Assembly (NCBI RefSeq): GCF_001039355.2
Contig: NW_019775713.1
Location: 221,181 to 285,180 of the forward strand
From: Lingula anatina
Lineage: Eukaryota; Brachiopoda; Lingulata; Lingulida; Lingulidae
Direction of reading: 5' to 3'
Length of the DNA stretch: 64,000 nucleotides
The notes beneath the pieces are model-generated. The model ran no database searches. It had not been told where the DNA came from and worked only from the letters and a program-made list of their open reading frames with translations. Shown here piece by piece: positions 63,001 through 64,000 of the stretch; the stretch's first letter is position 1, and each line of letters begins with the position of its first letter. A program made the translations under genes and the position numbers.

Positions 63001-64000
63001 CGCAGTGAAAGTTGGTCAGAGCGTGGTTACCATAACCACTCCAGACCAAGCTACAGCAATGTCGTTACCAATCATCAGGTGCATATCCTTAACCTATTTC
63101 GTACAGTGTGGTGTCCTCCATATTAATATCATGTGTTATTCCTCATAAATGTTCACTATTCACTCACAAATTCGATCAGCAACGAGAATATGTATCTTGA
63201 TTCCTTGTGCCTAAAGCCTAGGTCCCAACCGAACGTACGGGTTGTTACGTGTGGTCTACGGCAAAAAAATGGGGAAACGCGGGAGTTCGTGCGTGAGGAG
63301 CACGTCCATCGTGCCACTTTTGGAGGACACAAATAGCATGTAGAAACTTTTTACCAATTACTTGATTCCTTCCCTATCATCTAGCTACGTCCTAGCCGGA
63401 CGCAAGGAACCTAAAATCCGTGCGTCCAAAACGTGGTTAGGAACTAGGCTTAACAGAGGCACGTTTTTCTAATGTCAAACCATATCGGTGTAACGAAACT
63501 GAGGTTCCGTGTAACAGAAAGTCCGCCCTCCATATAATTTTAATGGTTAGGGTTAGTCTGACCCAAGTGGGTCAAAATCTAAGGCGATCGCTCACCTGTA
63601 GAAATGAATGGGAAGCGGACTCTCTGTTATGAGGGACTCTCTGTCACGTTACACGTGTAGTTTAAAACAGTTTAAATGGCGCGTGTGAAGCTGTGTTATT
63701 TAGGGGAAGAACTTTTGTATATATGTTTTGCACCTTTAATAAATGCATTTATATAAAATAGATCAAATAACATTTCTATTAATCATTCGGATTTCCTAAC
63801 CCAACTACCCAACTCTTGTAAGCTAATAACTTCATTATACAATTTATAAGGACATGCAAATTTTGGCTTTGATTTTAAAATAACTTGTGTATAATCTTTA
63901 TGCCTTGTTTACATTTTAGAATTGACGGTTCACAACAGTCCCTAGAGTTGAACAATACCAGACTAGAATTGAGCAATGGAACGGCCATTGTTGATATTGT
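20737..64000 (+). CDS. bark: Giant protein bark beetle-like (Bark/Anakonda) gene, 32 exons, open at right edge
   Basis: This entry spans the whole gene; exons are listed separately. The spliced product is about 3,500 residues inside the window. It has a signal peptide, three repeats of [beta-helix cap, SRCR (first two only), parallel beta-helix repeats, CUB-like insert, N-Y/F-W-G end], a peritrophin-A-like domain, a C-type lectin domain, EGF and PSI modules, Cys-rich exons, G-D-V-I-x-G modules and a VWD domain that continues past the edge. Drosophila Bark/Anakonda, described as a triple-repeat protein, acts extracellularly at tricellular junctions of epithelia. The three repeats, SRCR and lectin domain here fit that family. 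No membrane segment is seen in the window, so the C-terminus lies beyond it. Early module borders are almost all phase 1-1, as in shuffled extracellular modules. Two junctions are imperfect: a one-base shift at 38557-38562 and a phase clash between 61049 and 61874. Confidence 0.85.
21565..23355. other. Intron 1 remainder, no recognised feature
   Basis: AT-rich intron sequence. Open frames near 21536-21885 are not splice-bounded. Confidence 0.5.
23356..23577 (+). CDS. Bark-like exon 2: core of SRCR domain 1
   Basis: Acceptor TATTTCAG|GAAG, donor CTGCT|GTAAGT, phase 1 to 1. The frame joins exon 1 as LLLGGSYGTVCQNGW, the canonical SRCR start (WGTVC.DGW). It continues through VAARMLGY and NVRCNGHEDSLWDC to HNC, the usual SRCR core with its cysteines. 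Confidence 0.95.
23935..24083 (+). mobile_element. MITE with GGGTCCCGTAACTCGAAAG termini, copy 1
   Basis: The left end GGGTCCCGTAACTCGAAAG is matched by the inverted right end CTTTCGAGTGACGGGGCCC. The interior matches, in reverse orientation, the interior of the copy at 49490-49636 (ATATGGGGCGAGTA, GCGATATCAC, GAATTGCG), which shows a mobile family rather than a chance palindrome. Confidence 0.8.
24190..24560 (+). mobile_element. Non-LTR retrotransposon reverse-transcriptase tail
   Basis: Translation gives SSVVTFLHAVDIFRFDYRNP, LLDGCYS and then RQIQNISARLITLT, followed after a frame change by RILTIINGVIYYSPPLP. This is the CR1-like block T.LHA.V.SR.DY.N.LL.G, .IQN.AARL, and R..Y..L....G.AP.Y. 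Stops break it. It lies inside intron 2. Confidence 0.75.
25375..25884 (-). other. Unassigned 169-codon open frame in intron 2
   Basis: A minus-strand frame of 510 bases with a methionine start. The peptide is rich in Leu, Val and Cys and shows no repeat, catalytic motif or signal peptide that I recognise. The plus-strand sequence looks like non-coding repeat DNA. Chance is the simplest explanation. Confidence 0.2.
26336..26712. repeat. Tandem duplication of about 190 bp
   Basis: The markers TTCATGCCATCGCTATTTAA (26338) and TTCATGTCATCACTGTTAAA (26531) start two diverged units. Both contain AACTCT.TG.AGTT.AGTG..CTCTT, TAATGT.ACA.T and a final AAGCGTGC/AAGCATGCTCACAAGA. The second unit ends about 117 bases before exon 3. 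Confidence 0.75.
26830..27377 (+). CDS. Bark-like exon 3: end of SRCR 1, beta-helix repeats, start of CUB
   Basis: Acceptor CGTTTTTCAG|TTCA; donor TCTCAG|GTAAGT; phase 1 to 0. It begins FHSQDVWLQCSG, the SRCR ending (H.EDVGV.CSG). Then SDLQYVDVEFAGLP, NLNITNVIGNGVLL and MNNVQISNVNKAGVYY are parallel beta-helix turns. The final part, from MCLTPETTVPDGQPLIVSFD to SCSQ, is the first half of a CUB-like domain completed in exon 4. Residues about 212-394. Confidence 0.92.
27426..28616 (-). mobile_element. Tc1/mariner transposase relic in intron 3
   Basis: The minus strand encodes most of a Tc1-type transposase in pieces. An N-terminal/middle frame of 217 codons (27963-28616) contains VRQLSNTAYYG, TSDLRKEWQN, NKRLLQAGYFAR and WAVDHVRLQPKHWNHIVFSD (family: HW..V.FSDE). 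Later pieces hold AWNDIPIQTLKLLSQGMPCR and EGHTRY, the family C-terminus (W..IPQ..I..L..SM..R, GGHTRY). Frame breaks between them mean it is inactive. Its C-terminal end lies only about 50 bp downstream of the exon 3 donor. Terminal repeats were not identified. Confidence 0.85.
28640..29680. other. Intron 3, no recognised feature
   Basis: AT-rich intron DNA with no motif that I recognise. Confidence 0.4.
29681..31320. repeat. Tandem repeat, period about 741 bp, 2.2 copies
   Basis: Copy 1 starts near 29681, copy 2 near 30422 and a partial copy 3 near 31141. Shared landmarks are TTGACTTCT.TTCATTCTG, TAATATATAGAAAACA.TTGTTTT, CAATATGGC, TAAGGTTTTATAAGAC, AATAAAAATCTAGAAAAATC and AAGGTCACTGGC. 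The middle part is also present in reverse orientation at 33700-33850, so the unit is a dispersed repeat as well. Confidence 0.85.
31462..31665. mobile_element. Foldback MITE, GATCAATCTATCC termini, copy 1
   Basis: CTATAGATTTTTAGATCAAT at 31462 and its approximate complement ending at 31665 (GGATAGATTGATCTAAATCT) form inverted ends. The interior shares, in reverse orientation, TAATTACCCCCTA, TGTCTGTC..GCCTACT and CTCCTTGGGG with 61251-61472. Confidence 0.75.
31666..33700. other. Intron 3, no recognised feature
   Basis: Open frames of 60-150 codons occur on both strands (for example the minus frame at 31558-31998, which overlaps the MITE), but none has a recognisable domain. Confidence 0.4.
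33700..33860 (-). repeat. Inverted fragment of the 741-bp repeat
   Basis: The reverse complement contains AAAAATCTAGAAAAATCCAA, GTAGTGGAAAAGG and GGGACTAATTGCAAAAAAAT, matching 29890-30000 and 30640-30750. Confidence 0.7.
33896..33993. repeat. Hairpin plus direct repeat
   Basis: AATTGTGTTTCATAAACAGTGTT is followed by its inverted copy AACACTGTTTATGAAACACAATT and then by a direct copy GAACACTGTTTATGAAACAA. A stem of about 28 bp is possible. Confidence 0.8.
34149..34165. other. Assembly gap of 17 N with low-quality flank
   Basis: The N run is followed by short A, T and C homopolymers and then by a poly-A tract of about 54 bases (34231-34284). This looks like a poorly resolved homopolymer region. 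Confidence 0.9.
34470..35510. repeat. Region rich in GCAAC/GTTGC motifs, possible old element
   Basis: Both ends contain GTGTCACCCTGTG/CACACAGGC-like and TTGCAACCTCAG motifs, and the interior repeats GGTCGC..AGGTTGC. This suggests an old element with inverted sub-repeats, but clear termini are not visible. Confidence 0.35.
35880..36255 (-). mobile_element. Non-LTR retrotransposon reverse-transcriptase C-terminus
   Basis: A minus-strand frame of 120 codons reads VWHFGLTNEFTALVEKSQER, ALKTIYPDLEYDAA, LELLSDRRLNACKKLF and DHRLHYLLQPKQN. It ends in RSMSDFLTSAIYKFQN. This is the family tail: VW..GLT..L...E..Q.RALKIIYP, L.L..L..RR...C, H.L..LLP, and F..S..P......N. The frame is open over its length, so it is younger than the other LINE relics here, but the upstream catalytic part is missing. 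Confidence 0.85.
36537..36807 (+). CDS. Bark-like exon 4: second half of CUB domain 1
   Basis: Acceptor CATTTTGTAG|GTG, donor TTGCAG|GTGAGT, phase 0 to 1. It starts directly after SCSQ of exon 3. The peptide contains VRILYIRTSWRGNVNILDIY, DG and SVLLSFSRLNINFWERYQGM, the pattern of a CUB domain (…L.VYDG…, …L.V.F.S......GF...Y). Residues about 395-484. Confidence 0.88.
37128..39400 (+). CDS. Bark-like exon 5 (2.27 kb): end of unit 1, cap 2, SRCR 2, CUB-like 2; one-base frameshift
   Basis: Acceptor GCCTTTTCAG|CTCA; donor GGAAG|GTAAGT. Beta-helix turns (NGILIESQLHHLLIS, TIVLQDSVFMDNSIHMYF, SLFMTGNTFRDNNVR) end in the marker RNYWGTSDP. Then LGGRIKTDLTLND and ATLTIEPGVALEFEDSVG repeat the cap of exon 1. 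An SRCR-like stretch follows (GRLYGKENGRTLPVCYD, AEECKRLGY, then in the other frame VVCAKHSRDS). After more helix turns comes a CUB-like part (CGTFTTRPGLKLRVF). The first frame stops at TAG 38570-38572, and the second runs on from about 38560 to the donor. The exon is 2273 bases although both borders are phase 1, so it is one base short. The T6 run at 38557-38562 is the obvious place. Confidence 0.9.
39401..39919. other. Intron 5
   Basis: A 519-bp intron with no recognisable element. Confidence 0.8.
39920..41914 (+). CDS. Bark-like exon 6 (2.0 kb): beta-helix of unit 2, cap 3, start of unit 3
   Basis: Acceptor TTTCCAG|ACGA, donor CTAAAG|GTAAAC, phase 1 to 1, 665 codons with no break. Helix turns include LTIDGCKISSTRNTLFEY, NIWFQNNEITDNKGNILD and PTVVLAGNIMINNTYSS. 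Unit 2 ends at RFNFWGCDN. LGGWLNHSIILTAKDSPYYL and GILVLGKLIAKGDKEKKIVF form cap 3. No SRCR follows; instead helix turns (STIQTVKSSIVVIKSRIFGS) lead to a third CUB-like part around ICDTNTKTLRIDTDSILYFS. Residues about 1243-1907. Many N-x-S/T sites. Confidence 0.93.
41952..42036. repeat. CT and GT microsatellites in intron 6
   Basis: A CT run (about 41952-41970) and a GT run (about 41996-42024, with GC variants to 42036) lie just after the exon 6 donor. Confidence 0.9.
42215..43030 (+). CDS. Bark-like exon 7: beta-helix of unit 3
   Basis: Acceptor TTATAG|AGAC, donor AAATG|GTAAGT, phase 1 to 1, 272 codons. Helix turns include REIQGNVFSNNGLGGVNITT, SVTIANSYLVGNHGGILA and GTVTNNYVYNNTGLHVMW. The unit closes on SSNYWGPPGHAQRIRDND, matching the ends of units 1 and 2. 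Residues about 1908-2179. Confidence 0.93.
43189..43392 (+). CDS. Bark-like exon 8: peritrophin-A-like (CBM14) domain
   Basis: Acceptor CACCCCAG|GGCC; donor CAGCTAG|GTAAAT; phase 1 to 1. The core reads DCSRFYEFTARGTIPRVCPR and then GLVWNPEVKACD, the chitin-binding pattern C..FY.C..G......CP.GL.WN.....CD. The second cysteine of the pattern is replaced by phenylalanine (Y-E-F), so one disulfide of the usual three would be missing and chitin binding is uncertain. Confidence 0.8.
43893..43957. repeat. TA microsatellite, intron 8
   Basis: An alternating AT run of about 65 bp. Confidence 0.95.
44101..44195 (+). CDS. Bark-like exon 9: C-type lectin domain, first part
   Basis: Acceptor CTGGTTCCAG|GTTT; donor GCAAG|GTAAGG; phase 1 to 0. 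The peptide LCPLGWLQNDSLCYLYVGG, then FSDAVGSCK, is the normal start of a C-type lectin domain (CP.GW...….CY.......F..A...C). Confidence 0.92.
44764..44886 (+). CDS. Bark-like exon 10: C-type lectin domain, middle
   Basis: Acceptor TTATTTCTCAG|AAAG, donor GATTGG|GTAAAG, phase 0 to 0. It holds ALFSPQGEKEIDFVAAVLKS and YGIWTGNKDW, matching L....E..FV..........W.G of the fold. Confidence 0.9.
45099..45207 (+). CDS. Bark-like exon 11: C-type lectin domain, end
   Basis: The acceptor CGTCTTCCAG|CCAA is chosen because it gives phase 0; the stronger-looking CCACAG at 45070 would be out of phase. The peptide runs GKCSLFNITAVDGSGG, then LEECSHLAPFICKR, which is the family ending (C......PFICE). The calcium-binding EPN/QPD and WND motifs are absent, so classical calcium-dependent sugar binding is not expected. 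Confidence 0.82.
45596..45777 (+). CDS. Bark-like exon 12: two EGF modules
   Basis: Acceptor TATTGTAG|GAAG, donor TGGCAG|GTATAT, phase 1 to 0. The first module is CLNGCSYNGRCGYNRLCMCN with RGWEGKDC, the second CRDRNKCGQYGTC with CRCQPGW, each with the C....C...C.C..GW pattern. Confidence 0.92.
45982..46033. repeat. CA and GA microsatellite, intron 12
   Basis: A CA run directly followed by a GA run, ending about 35 bases before the exon 13 acceptor, where the usual pyrimidine tract would begin. Confidence 0.95.
46068..46271 (+). CDS. Bark-like exon 13: PSI-like module
   Basis: Acceptor TATCTGTAG|GGTC; donor ATTGAG|GTAATT; phase 0 to 0. YSTCRSCTEQPGCGWCDHKQ and RCLPGHE match the PSI pattern (C..C......CGWC.....C). 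Ten further residues before the donor include CSRQIE. Confidence 0.9.
46616..46759 (+). CDS. Bark-like exon 14: Cys-rich segment
   Basis: Acceptor TTCGTGCACAG|CAAA; donor GACGAT|GTAAGT; phase 0. A second in-phase acceptor (GTTCCAG|TATA at 46655) would drop 13 residues, and I cannot decide between them. The peptide YIGCEYRQCNSTIRYAND and CHRCRDVEACFSDD continues the Cys-rich series. Confidence 0.78.
46867..47278. mobile_element. Foldback MITE with 55-bp inverted repeats in intron 14
   Basis: The left end GCCCCTATTTCACACAGACC, then ACGAATCCCACG, is matched inverted at the right by CGTGGGATTCGTGGTCTGTG and TGAAATAGGGACA. Nested inside, ATCGGGAATTCGTGGC..AAATTTTT and AAAATTTTGGCCACGAACTCCCGAT form a second hairpin (47010-47070). 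The motif ACGAATCCCACG recurs in both orientations. No coding capacity. Confidence 0.85.
47740..47908 (+). CDS. Bark-like exon 15
   Basis: Acceptor GTTGTTTAAG|ATGT, phase 0. The donor is either CCAG|GTAGAG (end 47908) or nine bases earlier CCAA|GTAAGC (end 47899); both leave phase 1. The peptide starts MSYGCRYWDMGKCPHGLVRP and later reads AELYVCPLPS. No named domain, but cysteines fit the preceding Cys-rich exons. Confidence 0.78.
48233..48540. mobile_element. MITE of the TAAAGGGATAATAACTCTTC family, complete copy
   Basis: The left end TAAAGCGATAATAACTCTTC and right end GAAGAATTATTATCCCTTTA are inverted copies. The interior is shared with 4721-4964. It lies in intron 15. Confidence 0.8.
48541..49489. 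other. Intron 15, no recognised feature
   Basis: AT-rich, with several TACGTATG-like words, but no element boundaries that I can define. Confidence 0.4.
49490..49636 (-). mobile_element. MITE with GGGCTTCGTAACTCGAAAG termini, copy 2
   Basis: The left end GGGCTTCGTAACTCGAAAG and right end TTTTCGGGTTACGGAGCCC are inverted. The interior is homologous to 23935-24083 in the opposite orientation. Confidence 0.8.
49745..49861 (+). CDS. Bark-like exon 16
   Basis: Acceptor TTTTATTACAG|GTCA, donor ACGG|GTAAAG, phase 1 to 1. The peptide QAIIVSRDRIMYPRHRNFSI and RQAGGIMHNVHSTKET begins a beta-rich module. GGIMHNV occupies the place of the GFLEDV and SFLGRV motifs in exons 18 and 19. Confidence 0.8.
50013..50065. 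repeat. TA microsatellite, intron 16
   Basis: An alternating AT run of about 53 bp. Confidence 0.95.
50542..50739 (+). CDS. Bark-like exon 17
   Basis: Acceptor GTATTTTAG|GAAC, donor GAGG|GTATGT, phase 1 to 1. YKYFATATAKLEDIIRYANF continues the module of exon 16. It is followed by VHYLMDDRTIDHVPEAEVLQ. No named family is recognised. Confidence 0.82.
50863..52506 (+). mobile_element. Tc1/mariner-like transposon, copy B, inactive
   Basis: The termini CAGACATAAATTTAATATGG and CCATATTAAATGTCAAGTCT-G are those of copies A and C. The transposase is on the plus strand, broken: SVNIWSGYRIGAKTPMEVID near 51756-51835 and TRKRQTLPDRLLRQMERSAQ near 51239 (helix-turn-helix region). It lies in intron 17, back to back with copy C. 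Confidence 0.87.
52549..54209 (-). mobile_element. Tc1/mariner-like transposon, copy C, inactive
   Basis: The termini CAGACTTGACATTTAATATG and CATATTAAATGTCAAGTCTG are intact. Minus-strand fragments include WSRFHIGAKTPMVVIDENLN (53239-53448) and HRTLLIADNLQNQGNEQLPW with SPHLNHIDN (52942-53175), the later acidic blocks of the Tc1 catalytic domain. It has copy B as its inverted neighbour, 42 bases away. Confidence 0.88.
54210..54265. repeat. TA microsatellite at the end of transposon copy C
   Basis: An AT run of about 56 bp starts directly after the transposon terminus, consistent with insertion at a TA target inside a TA tract. Confidence 0.95.
54550..54784 (+). CDS. Bark-like exon 18: GDVIxG module 1
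   Basis: Acceptor TATTTGCAG|CTAC. The donor TTAGT|GTAAGA gives phase 2, as the next exon needs. The peptide contains VQVGDVIVGTVSHGFLEDVE and DIVEEAGAKIYHGQLKTC. The motif GDVI.G..S..FL..V recurs in exon 19. Confidence 0.83.
54785..55373. other. Intron 18
   Basis: No element recognised. An open frame of 79 codons at 55037-55276 is not splice-bounded. Confidence 0.6.
55374..55539 (+). CDS. Bark-like exon 19: GDVIxG module 2
   Basis: Acceptor TGTTTTCCAG|GTCT, phase 2 in. The donor GGCGC|GTCAGT is weaker than most but gives the phase 0 that exon 20 needs. The peptide ends TPDKGDVIPGRASGSFLGR, repeating exon 18's motif. Confidence 0.8.
55871..56053 (+). CDS. Bark-like exon 20
   Basis: Acceptor ATACTTGTAG|GTGA, donor TTGCAG|GTTAGG, phase 0 to 0. 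VISLFEKGDYILLECIPVHD continues module 2 (compare DIVEEAGAKIYHGQLKTC). It ends TTVKRRATLQ. Confidence 0.82.
56239..56417 (+). CDS. Bark-like exon 21
   Basis: Acceptor ATGTTCAG|TCTG; donor CCGG|GTAAAT; phase 0 to 2. KYKHQVELEMAISVAARLEL and LDTKFEYTLNGSYEAFSG look like amphipathic beta-strands. No named domain. Confidence 0.8.
56737..56878 (+). CDS. Bark-like exon 22
   Basis: Acceptor CATTTATAG|ACCC, donor ACACAA|GTAAGT, phase 2 to 0. It contains LGVHCLDLSPDLCLPVNINI. No named domain. Confidence 0.82.
57364..57465 (+). CDS. Bark-like exon 23
   Basis: Acceptor TTGCTTTCAG|GGGA, donor GATGCT|GTAAGA, phase 0 to 0. The peptide is TGVLWRHSKGSIMEKLGGSW, then VVHFPRDA. A longer open frame in another register here is not used, because phase requires this one. 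Confidence 0.75.
57518..57578. repeat. TA microsatellite, intron 23
   Basis: An AT run of about 61 bp followed by a T run. Confidence 0.95.
57720..57888 (+). CDS. Bark-like exon 24
   Basis: Acceptor TTTATTATAG|GTCA, donor ATTAG|GTAAGG, phase 0 to 1. VNIKVDIETKLKVTIPSISD is strand-like, with SLYRPRDILDFLSEIL after it. No named domain. Confidence 0.82.
58101..58335 (+). CDS. Bark-like exon 25
   Basis: Acceptor TTCTGCCAG|ACAC, donor ACAGC|GTGAGT, phase 1 to 2. It contains FGYEPTVVITDILSIDTCSK, GDHLLVHRAGTGDSRGVLKL and SSGREEGRLPG. No named domain. Confidence 0.84.
58336..58885. other. Intron 25
   Basis: A 550-bp intron with no recognised element. Confidence 0.7.
58886..58970 (+). CDS. Bark-like exon 26: start of CxCxC region
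   Basis: Acceptor GATTTGTAG|ACAC, donor ACCATG|GTAAGA, phase 2 to 0. HCKPASTSTMCPTDSNSCSC begins a series of closely spaced cysteines. Confidence 0.8.
59382..59433. repeat. TA microsatellite left of the 43-bp hairpin
   Basis: An AT run of about 52 bp in intron 26. Confidence 0.95.
59434..59539. repeat. 43-bp near-perfect hairpin in a TA-rich context
   Basis: The arms are 59434-59476 (starting AATCAAGGATGCGAATAAAT) and 59497-59539 (ending ATTTATTCGCATCCTTGATT). They pair at 42 of 43 positions around a 20-base loop. The left end abuts a TA tract; a second TA tract starts 73 bases to the right. Confidence 0.92.
59613..59668. repeat. TA microsatellite right of the 43-bp hairpin
   Basis: An AT run of about 56 bp. 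Confidence 0.95.
59860..60000 (+). CDS. Bark-like exon 27: CxCxC region
   Basis: Acceptor ATTCCTTTTCAG|TTTA, donor TGCCCG|GTATAA, phase 0 to 0. FKGVCQCELCPDGIFKRV, then PTCPCFCADNKAREMNSDGS and CP. Repeats of the kind DGSC.C.C.C continue in exon 28. Confidence 0.85.
60049..60087. repeat. CT and CA microsatellite, intron 27
   Basis: A CT run followed by a short CA run. Confidence 0.95.
60250..60849. mobile_element. MITE rich in CAACGTTG, TACCCAGCGGGC termini
   Basis: The ends TACCCAGCGGGC (60250-60261) and GCCTGCTGGGTA (60838-60849) are inverted with one change. The motifs AACGTTGA and CAACGTTG recur many times next to both ends. The outermost TA on both sides may be the target duplication. 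No transposase frame. It lies in intron 27. Confidence 0.85.
60916..61049 (+). CDS. Bark-like exon 28: CxCxC region, end
   Basis: Acceptor GTATTTTAG|TGTG; donor GATAT|GTAAGT; phase 0 to 2. CDCQCPNGNSGFIKQDGSC, then NCPCQCKNCQFALQKYDGTC and ECPND. The phase 2 end does not match exon 29, which needs phase 0. Confidence 0.8.
61251..61472 (-). mobile_element. Foldback MITE of the 31.5-kb family, copy 2
   Basis: TGGGTTCCCATACCTAGATC, GATCCAACTCCTTGGGG and TAATTACCCCCTAGCAGCTT match the reverse complement of 31462-31672. It sits in intron 28, the intron with the phase clash. Confidence 0.75.
61473..61873. other. Rest of intron 28
   Basis: I looked for a small exon of length 3n+1 that would reconcile the phases of exons 28 and 29. 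I found none with convincing borders. Confidence 0.5.
61874..62141 (+). CDS. Bark-like exon 29: Cys-rich segment before VWD
   Basis: Acceptor ATTGTTACAG|GAGT, entered in phase 0 because the other frames stop. The donor CTTG|GTCTGT is weak but gives the phase 1 needed by exon 30. ECPRKCLVCKGPAFITYLTT, FFSCPVCDSAYEP, EDCRCVCREKTQCGLYPACV and QCDQPDCEPC are dense in cysteine. Confidence 0.75.
62485..62628 (+). CDS. Bark-like exon 30: EGF-like end and VWD start
   Basis: Acceptor TATCTTTAG|AATG; donor GACG|GTGAGA; phase 1 to 1. ECFGNGVCTPDSHFCRSRC and VCTRFWTGRCCNV form an EGF-like module. It is followed by MGGDPHLSTLDG, the hallmark G.DPH..T.DG of a von Willebrand factor D domain. Confidence 0.9.
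62883..63078 (+). CDS. Bark-like exon 31: VWD domain
   Basis: Acceptor ATACCTGTAG|GTGT; donor ATCAG|GTGCAT; phase 1 to 2. EYDYHGIGEFWYCIS is the expected F.G.GEY.... strand of VWD. VQVRFFGYKLASLVGAIAVK and VGQSVVTITTP match the later strands (…A.A…V..G...V.I). Confidence 0.9.
63207..63462. mobile_element. Probable MITE in intron 31
   Basis: GTGCCTAAAGCCTAGGTCCC, then AACCGAACGTACGGG at the left, and CCGTGCGTCCAAAACGTGGT with TAGGAACTAGGCTTAACAGA and GGCAC at the right, are inverted copies with gaps. ACGT-rich interior, no gene. Confidence 0.6.
63463..63919. other. Intron 31 remainder, no clear feature
   Basis: A weak foldback (GTTCCGTGTAACAGAAAGTC and GACTCTCTGTTATGAGGGAC) lies at 63500-63650. 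Otherwise nothing is recognised. Confidence 0.4.
63920..64000 (+). CDS. Bark-like exon 32 (partial): VWD continued
   Basis: Acceptor TACATTTTAG|AATT, phase 2 in. The frame completes an arginine and continues with IDGSQQSLELNNTRLELSNG and TAIVDI, strands of the VWD domain, to the window edge. Confidence 0.85.

Noticed and set aside
1-64000. CRISPR arrays, operons, rRNA or prokaryotic features
   Set aside because: The regular repeats are minisatellites or tandem duplications without spacer structure, and the coding signals are spliced eukaryotic exons. No tRNA B-box or rRNA segment was recognised by eye.

Overview
The window looks like nuclear DNA of a marine invertebrate animal, probably a mollusc or another lophotrochozoan. 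The reasons are the AT-rich sequence, spliceosomal introns with GT..AG borders, long TA microsatellites, many Tc1/mariner relics and short inverted-repeat elements, and one very large extracellular mosaic gene. The species cannot be named from the sequence alone. Two N gaps (19945-20395 and 34149-34165) show that it is a draft scaffold.

Positions 1 to about 18.7 kb are essentially gene-poor. They hold a 28-bp minisatellite in three blocks around a non-LTR reverse-transcriptase relic, a weak candidate terminal exon at 1772-1913, several diverged satellite-like repeats (5.5-6.5 kb and 15.2-16.3 kb), one dead Tc1-like transposon (8.1-9.8 kb), a deleted Tc1 derivative (12.1-12.9 kb) and at least three families of inverted-repeat MITEs. 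A 1169-bp block at 18776-19944 is repeated almost letter for letter at 20396-21564 on the other side of the N gap. It contains the first coding exon of the main gene and is most simply an unmerged contig overlap.

From 20737 to the right edge a single plus-strand gene can be followed through 32 coding exons (about 3,500 codons, still open at 64000). It encodes a homologue of protein bark beetle (Drosophila Bark/Anakonda), a giant protein of tricellular junctions. The layout is: signal peptide; three copies of a unit made of a beta-helix cap, an SRCR domain (units 1 and 2 only), parallel beta-helix repeats and a CUB-like insert, each unit closing on an N-Y/F-W-G motif; then a chitin-binding peritrophin-A-like domain, a C-type lectin domain over three exons, two EGF modules, a PSI module, further Cys-rich exons, a region with repeated G-D-V-I-x-G...F-L-x-x-V modules, a CxCxC region, and the start of a von Willebrand factor D domain. 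Exon phases agree at every junction except two: a one-base frameshift inside the 2.27-kb exon (T run at 38557-38562) and a phase clash between the exons ending at 61049 and starting at 61874.

The introns are crowded with mobile DNA: a Tc1/mariner relic in the 9.2-kb intron 3, a 741-bp tandem repeat, two LINE tails, an inverted pair of 1.65-kb Tc1 elements in intron 17, six or more MITEs, and six TA microsatellite tracts, one pair of which flanks a near-perfect 43-bp hairpin.
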